NCBI GenBank assembly: GCA_934047225.1
Contig: OW203989.1
Coordinates: forward strand, 16,467,977-16,531,976
Reading direction: 5' to 3'
Length of the DNA: 64,000 nucleotides
Source: Ypsolopha sequella
Taxonomy: Eukaryota > Arthropoda > Insecta > Lepidoptera > Ypsolophidae
In this document: positions 62,201 to 64,000 of the stretch, piece after piece
Numbering within the stretch: position 1 is the first letter of the stretch
Layout: the number at the start of each line of letters is the position of its first letter
The notes under the pieces: generated by a model
Seen by the model: only the letters and a program-made list of their open reading frames with translations
Database searches by the model: none
Told to the model about the DNA's origin: nothing
Translations under genes and position numbers: made by a program

Positions 62201-63926
62201 CTCCAAGGTAGTCAGCCTCGTCCATGAAGTGAGTTGTCAGAATCATTGAACGACCTGATGACAGCAACGTGCAATCAATAAGTATAAAATGGCGTAAATA
62301 TAGTAAAAGCAGAAATTATGGCGAGGACTGAAACGATTCATATTTTGAAGGTATATGACCTTGAACATTGTATTTTTGGTTGTCTGGTTTTGTTTTAATC
62401 AATGTAAATACAAGTAGGACAACGATTAAAACTAAAATTGATTAGAAAGAAAAATGAATGTTGTTATAAATTCAAGAATAAAAGAGATATATTTTCAGGA
62501 ATAGCTGTGATTTGATGACTTATTCGTCTTTCAACTCATATAAGTAGTTAGAGTAACTGCAAGAAAGGAGTTCTCAAGAAAACGAGGAAGATGGAGAATC
62601 AATCAAAGGACCGGACAAGGATATACTGATGGGGAAACTAAAACATGCAAGAAGAAAGTAAAAACAAAAATGCACCCTTTTTCTCCTTCTGCAGCAGGTC
62701 CCATAGGGCGCGGCGGGAGGAGGGGTCCATTCCGGAGGTAGGCTCGTCCAATAACACGACTTTAGCTCCCCCGCATAGGGCGATGCCCACTGACAGGCGA
62801 CGTTTCTGACCTTCTGATAGACCTTCAGATTTAGAGTCACGCTGTGAAAATAAACTTATCATTTACATACCACGCAAGTGTAAATAAACTGGCCTTCTGG
62901 TCTTGGATTGGGCTTTTTTATCTGTGTGCCTGAATATTTAATGTTGTGAATAGATATAAAATAACTAACGCTAAAGGTAAGACAGGCATGGACCCCTACT
63001 TTCGCGCTGTAAATCTTAAATTTTATGATTTACTTAAACATCATAATATAATAACATACAATATTTTAACAGACACTTGGCGTTTTATGCATCGCAAGGA
63101 GATACAACCCATAAGGAAAGTAAATATGGATCTGAGCACTGAACAGAGATTCAAACCCGGGATCTCTCGCATACCGGGTGAATGCTCTACCAATACAGCT
63201 ATCTCTCGAATTTACTATTGTGCACTTGTGCTTTTAGATACCACAAAGGTACTCACTCACTTTACAGTGTGCCACTTCGAGGGGACGCTATACTCCATTC
63301 CCAATTACATAAGAATAATGAAGATTAAAGGAAAAAAATGGAAGCAACTCATTATGATCATTTTCATCTAATCTCAAATTTTCTTTCAAATCCTAATATA
63401 AGAAATACATTTCTATATTTTTGACACTTGGTGATTTATTATCCGCGAGGGAGGATCTCGTTTGTATGAAAATGAGCTAGATTTTGTCTCGCTGAGGGTA
63501 GATAAGGCTTGGTATACTATATTAGAGTATTTAAGTACTAAGTATAATTTTATTGCTATAAGCATATATTTGTATACCTATTGGCGAGCGCTCTTCGTCC
63601 TAGGTCTCATCGAACAGTACTATCAGGCACGGTAGTGGCCCAGCGTAAGCTCATTGTACATTTTAAAAATACCTACTTATAATTATTTAGATTTACCTTT
63701 TCTTGAAACTCGAGTTTTTCAATGAGCATATCTATCTCTTGCTTGAGCTCAGATCCACCGAGTCCCTTCAGTCTGCCGAAGAACTCGAGATGTTCTGTGA
63801 TGGTAAGTTCTGTGAAAAGCACGTTGTGTTGGGGACAGAGCCCCACCTGCGCACGCGCCTCGCGCAGCTGTAGTCGTACGTCGTAGCCCGCCAGTCGAAT
63901 CAAACCGCTGCTCGGTGCCACATTCC
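47099..63926 (-). CDS. Gene 2: ABCA-subfamily ABC transporter (5' end off the right edge)
   Basis: Spliced exons on the - strand, in order: 63926-63697, 62841-62676, 62254-62021, 61798-61657, 61569-61448, 61166-60953, 59996-59846, 59055-58840, 58728-58624, 58548-58377, 58306-58181, 57035-56918, 56680-56425, 55690-55510, 48753-48592, 48487-48330, 47974-47686, 47566-47455, 47285-47099. Total 3341 nt, 1112 residues, phases consistent, stop TAA at 47101-47099. Order: NBD1 (Q-loop, signature LSEGQ, Walker [10 protein letters not shown]-loop THFMDEA), acidic linker, complete membrane domain 2 with large extracellular loop, NBD2 ([32 protein letters not shown]) and C-terminal SQTTLEQIF. Missing to the right are membrane domain 1 and the NBD1 Walker A. 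All visible ATPase motifs are canonical. The family pumps lipids or other hydrophobic substrates; the substrate is not readable here. Confidence 0.95.
47455..47566 (-). CDS. Gene 2 exon 18: regulatory tail after NBD2
   Basis: 112 nt, phase 1 to 2, acceptor ATTTCCAG, donor GTAAGT. It encodes [20 protein letters not shown] and [15 protein letters not shown]. Confidence 0.9.
47686..47974 (-). CDS. Gene 2 exon 17: NBD2 signature, Walker B, D-loop, H-loop
   Basis: 289 nt, phase 0 to 1, acceptor TTTTCAG, donor GTTCGC. It encodes [40 protein letters not shown] and [20 protein letters not shown]. All motifs are canonical. It equals gene 1 exons 11 and 12 joined (97 + 192 = 289 nt). Confidence 0.96.
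48330..48487 (-). CDS. Gene 2 exon 16: NBD2 Q-loop
   Basis: 158 nt, phase 1 to 0, acceptor TTCACAG, donor GTAACT. It encodes [20 protein letters not shown] and FTKHLDKR. Same size as gene 1 exon 21070-21227. Confidence 0.95.
48592..48753 (-). CDS. Gene 2 exon 15: NBD2 Walker A
   Basis: 162 nt, phase 1 to 1, acceptor TTCGCAG, donor GTATGT. It encodes [20 protein letters not shown] with the P-loop, then [14 protein letters not shown]. The intron before it is 6.76 kb, the longest in the window. Confidence 0.95.
49133..49354. mobile_element. Foldback MITE in gene 2 intron 14
   Basis: GCGGAAGCCGGAAACTGGCA and CCATACGAACAACTTT at the left mirror AATTGTTCGTATGG and GCCAGTTTTCGGCTTCCGC at the right. 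Confidence 0.75.
49724..54816. repeat. Loosely 11-nt-periodic sequence, interrupted
   Basis: Long stretches (49730-50100, 50450-50710, 52880-54790) are built from recurring short words such as CTACA, CTATA, GGCTATAAA, GCGCT and GGCCCTACAG with AT steps about 11 nt apart. Examples counted directly: TA at 49811, 49822, 49832; at 49885, 49896, 49907; at 49929 and 49951 with TG at 49940. The ends show a possible inverted match: CCGCCCAAGTAGCAC near 49725 against GTTAGTTGGGCG near 54810, and CCCAACAAACATTT near 53358 against AAATGTTTGTTGGG near 54777. No coding potential. A transposon copy (51418-52545) splits it. I do not recognise the family. Confidence 0.55.
51418..52545 (-). mobile_element. 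Second, end-less copy of the 1.3-kb transposon
   Basis: Reverse complement of the interior of 18521-19836: GTGTAGCATTCGCTACA, GCGACCCTTCGGGATTATTT, CATCTCGTACGGTTGTACCT and GGCTGTCACCAGGCTTGCCT are shared. The TIRs are not found at its edges. Confidence 0.75.
54906..55080 (+). repeat. Two to three units of a ~77-nt tandem repeat
   Basis: ATTGCTCAACCACAAAATAA with GGGCTACCGTAAAGGATATG at 54914, then ATTGCTCAACCGCTAAATAA with GGGCTACCGTAAAATTTAGG at 54990, then ATTAAATAACGGCTACCG at 55055. TTTGACGTCAT follows each of the first two. Confidence 0.75.
55234..55330 (+). repeat. Dispersed repeat, copy 2 of 2
   Basis: Same orientation as 3224-3345 (GCGAATTTATTTTGTCACTG, GGGGCGGATTCAGGGCGAAA). Confidence 0.65.
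55510..55690 (-). CDS. Gene 2 exon 14: linker and start of NBD2
   Basis: 181 nt, phase 0 to 1, acceptor TTTTTAG, donor GTTAGT. It encodes [20 protein letters not shown] and [16 protein letters not shown]. The earlier GT after NQ is rejected because only the donor at 55509 restores phase and gives [11 protein letters not shown] with the next exon. Confidence 0.88.
56425..56680 (-). CDS. Gene 2 exon 13: cysteine-rich loop and last membrane helix
   Basis: 256 nt, phase 2 to 0, acceptor ATTTCAG, donor GTGAGT. It encodes [35 protein letters not shown], then the helix [16 protein letters not shown]. Gene 1 splits this into two exons (122 + 125 nt), and the first of those is the one amplified in tandem. 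Confidence 0.93.
56756..56824. repeat. Perfect-stem hairpin
   Basis: GTGGCGCCTGCC..CTGTTGTTTGTTTTTGACGT pairs with ACGTCAAAAACAACAG..CAGGCACC around a 9-nt loop, in gene 2 intron 12 close to exon 13. Confidence 0.65.
56918..57035 (-). CDS. Gene 2 exon 12: segment before the cysteine-rich loop
   Basis: 118 nt, phase 1 to 2, acceptor TGAACAG. The donor is taken as AA-GTTCGT because the next exon needs phase 2; an alternative GTTAAG six bases earlier gives the wrong phase. It encodes [20 protein letters not shown] and [13 protein letters not shown]. Confidence 0.83.
57257..57358 (+). mobile_element. LINE fragment: C-terminus of a reverse-transcriptase ORF
   Basis: The frame [20 protein letters not shown] then [13 protein letters not shown] and a stop is the typical C-terminal motif (YNKLP..F-x-K-LK-L) of insect Jockey/CR1-type LINEs. 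It lies antisense to gene 2 in intron 11. Confidence 0.75.
57655..57985 (-). mobile_element. LINE 3' end, copy 2 of 2
   Basis: Reverse complement of the 40424-40775 unit (CATCCATCAGCCTAGTTCGT, CATGGTGGGCCTCCTGG, ACTTCGAGGGGGTCTCCAAG). Confidence 0.75.
58181..58306 (-). CDS. Gene 2 exon 11: two membrane helices
   Basis: 126 nt, phase 1 to 1, acceptor TTTTCAG, donor GTAAGT. It encodes [20 protein letters not shown] and [13 protein letters not shown]. It matches gene 1 exon 11882-12007. Confidence 0.92.
58377..58548 (-). CDS. Gene 2 exon 10: membrane helix and coupling segment
   Basis: 172 nt, phase 0 to 1, acceptor CCAACAG, donor GTCAGT. It encodes [20 protein letters not shown] and the helix [20 protein letters not shown]. 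It matches gene 1 exon 10346-10517. Confidence 0.92.
58624..58728 (-). CDS. Gene 2 exon 9: membrane helix
   Basis: 105 nt, phase 0 to 0. It encodes [14 protein letters not shown] followed by the helix [15 protein letters not shown]. Same size and phases as gene 1 exon 3764-3868. Confidence 0.92.
58840..59055 (-). CDS. Gene 2 exon 8: large extracellular loop
   Basis: 216 nt, phase 0 to 0, acceptor AATTTCAG, donor GTAAGT. It encodes [40 protein letters not shown] and [15 protein letters not shown]. It aligns with gene 1 exon 2256-2465. Confidence 0.92.
59093..59782. mobile_element. Long-TIR foldback, copy 2, in gene 2 intron 7
   Basis: CAGTCGGTTGCGCCAAACAT and GTTTGGACAATAC at the left against CTAAATTGTCCAAACGCGAT and GTTTGGCGCAACCGGG at the right. 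TTAA is kept at the left only, so this copy is older than 42986-43697. Confidence 0.8.
59846..59996 (-). CDS. Gene 2 exon 7: large extracellular loop
   Basis: 151 nt, phase 2 to 0, acceptor TTTACAG, donor GTGAGT-like (GTGAGTTATC). It encodes [20 protein letters not shown] and later ALTLIDD-like sequence ([19 protein letters not shown]). No counterpart is visible for gene 1 within the window. Confidence 0.88.
60076..60640 (-). repeat. GGCCAAGTGCGAGTC..GGAACCCTA repeat
   Basis: AACCGGCCAAGTGCGAGTCA at 60078 and TTTAGGTAATACGGAACCCT at 60616, with CGGACAACGGAGTCTCACCA between, the reverse of the end seen at 21361-21540. Lies in gene 2 intron 6. Confidence 0.7.
60748..60858. mobile_element. TA-flanked MITE, CAGTGGAGA family, copy 2
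   Basis: CAGTGGAGACCGCATCAAG against CTTGATGTGGTCTCCACTG; TA outside the left end, GA outside the right. Near-identical interior to 46812-46919. Confidence 0.82.
60953..61166 (-). CDS. Gene 2 exon 6: first helix of membrane domain 2
   Basis: 214 nt, phase 1 to 2, acceptor GATCACAG, donor GTAAGT. It encodes the amphipathic lead-in [14 protein letters not shown] and the helix [20 protein letters not shown], then enters the large extracellular loop (NVSS is a possible glycosylation site). Confidence 0.92.
61448..61569 (-). CDS. Gene 2 exon 5: acidic, serine-rich linker
   Basis: 122 nt, phase 2 to 1, acceptor TATTTAG, donor GTTTGT. It encodes about 40 residues of low-complexity cytoplasmic linker between NBD1 and membrane domain 2, including [20 protein letters not shown]. 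Such linkers are fast evolving; phosphorylation is plausible for the Ser-Asp/Glu runs but unproven. Confidence 0.82.
61657..61798 (-). CDS. Gene 2 exon 4: tail of NBD1
   Basis: 142 nt, phase 1 to 2, acceptor TTTAAG, donor GTATGT. It encodes [20 protein letters not shown] and [14 protein letters not shown], the ABCA motif (TTMEDVF, compare SQTTLEQIF after NBD2) that closes the first half of the transporter. Confidence 0.9.
62021..62254 (-). CDS. Gene 2 exon 3: NBD1 H-loop
   Basis: 234 nt, phase 1 to 1, acceptor GTCATCAG, donor GTAACA. It encodes [20 protein letters not shown] (H-loop His), [20 protein letters not shown] and the start of the regulatory tail following NBD1. Confidence 0.94.
62676..62841 (-). 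CDS. Gene 2 exon 2: NBD1 signature and Walker B
   Basis: 166 nt, phase 0 to 1, acceptor TTTCACAG, donor GTGCAT. It encodes [37 protein letters not shown] and WDLLQKEKK. The LSEGQ signature and [10 protein letters not shown]-loop are typical of ABCA NBD1. Confidence 0.94.
63080..63245 (-). mobile_element. tRNA-derived SINE, copy E (decayed)
   Basis: In gene 2 intron 1. Reverse strand shows GATAGCTGTATTGGTAGAGC (box A with a change), then GGGTTTGAATC (box B). CACTTGGCGTTTTATGCATC and GCAAGGAGATACA match the start of copy A at 13.36 kb. Confidence 0.7.
63697..63926 (-). CDS. Gene 2 visible exon 1: NBD1 Q-loop part
   Basis: 230 nt, phase 1 to 0, acceptor TTTGTAG, donor GTAAAT. It starts [17 protein letters not shown], just after where the Walker A exon must be, then [20 protein letters not shown] (Q-loop, CPQHN typical of NBD1 in ABCA) and the helical subdomain. 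Confidence 0.92.
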
Positions 63927-64000
63927 CTACAAACATTTAAGTGTCCATAATACCTTACGTGGCTTCGCATGATCCTCTGTTATATCAAACAATAAAATTC

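Overview
The window is a piece of a eukaryotic nuclear genome. It is intron-rich and AT-rich, with GT-AG introns and dense small transposons (tRNA-derived SINEs, TA- and TTAA-flanked MITEs, a hAT-like element, LINE 3' ends). The repeat families, such as the 'GGCCAAGTGCGAGTCGGACT / GGTTCCGTA' repeat, point to a moth or butterfly. That assignment is recognition from memory, not a database result.

The only protein-coding content I can support is two paralogous full-size ABC transporter genes of subfamily A (ABCA, ABCA3/ABCA1-like). They lie tail to tail and each is cut at its 5' end by a window edge. Gene 1 (+ strand, exons from 2256 to 27090) shows 14 exons: the second transmembrane domain from its large extracellular loop onward, then nucleotide-binding domain 2 (NBD2) and the stop. 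Gene 2 (- strand, 63926 down to 47099) shows 19 exons: most of NBD1, a linker, the complete second transmembrane domain, NBD2 and the stop. I spliced both by hand. All intron phases agree, and the joined coding lengths (2061 and 3341 nt) stay open to the stop, giving 686 and 1112 visible residues. Exon sizes and phases match between the genes almost everywhere, so they are tandem or inverted duplicates.

The most unusual feature is at 14.1-15.3 kb in gene 1. A single 122-nt exon, encoding the cysteine-rich loop before the last membrane helix, is present in five full-length copies plus a decayed sixth, separated by 40-nt spacers or MITEs. Two copies are fully intact, two carry the same in-frame stop, and one is open but has a weakened donor. 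Because 122 is not a multiple of three, a transcript keeps frame only if it uses one copy. In gene 2 the same region is one uninterrupted exon.

Layout: 1-2.2 kb repeats upstream of the first visible exon; 2.2-27.1 kb gene 1 with introns full of MITEs and SINEs; 27.1-47.1 kb intergenic, made largely of inverted-repeat elements; 47.1-63.9 kb gene 2. The 6.8-kb gene 2 intron at 48.8-55.5 kb contains a strange, loosely 11-nt-periodic sequence of about 4 kb, split by another transposon. I see no rRNA gene, CRISPR array, origin or convincing functional tRNA gene.
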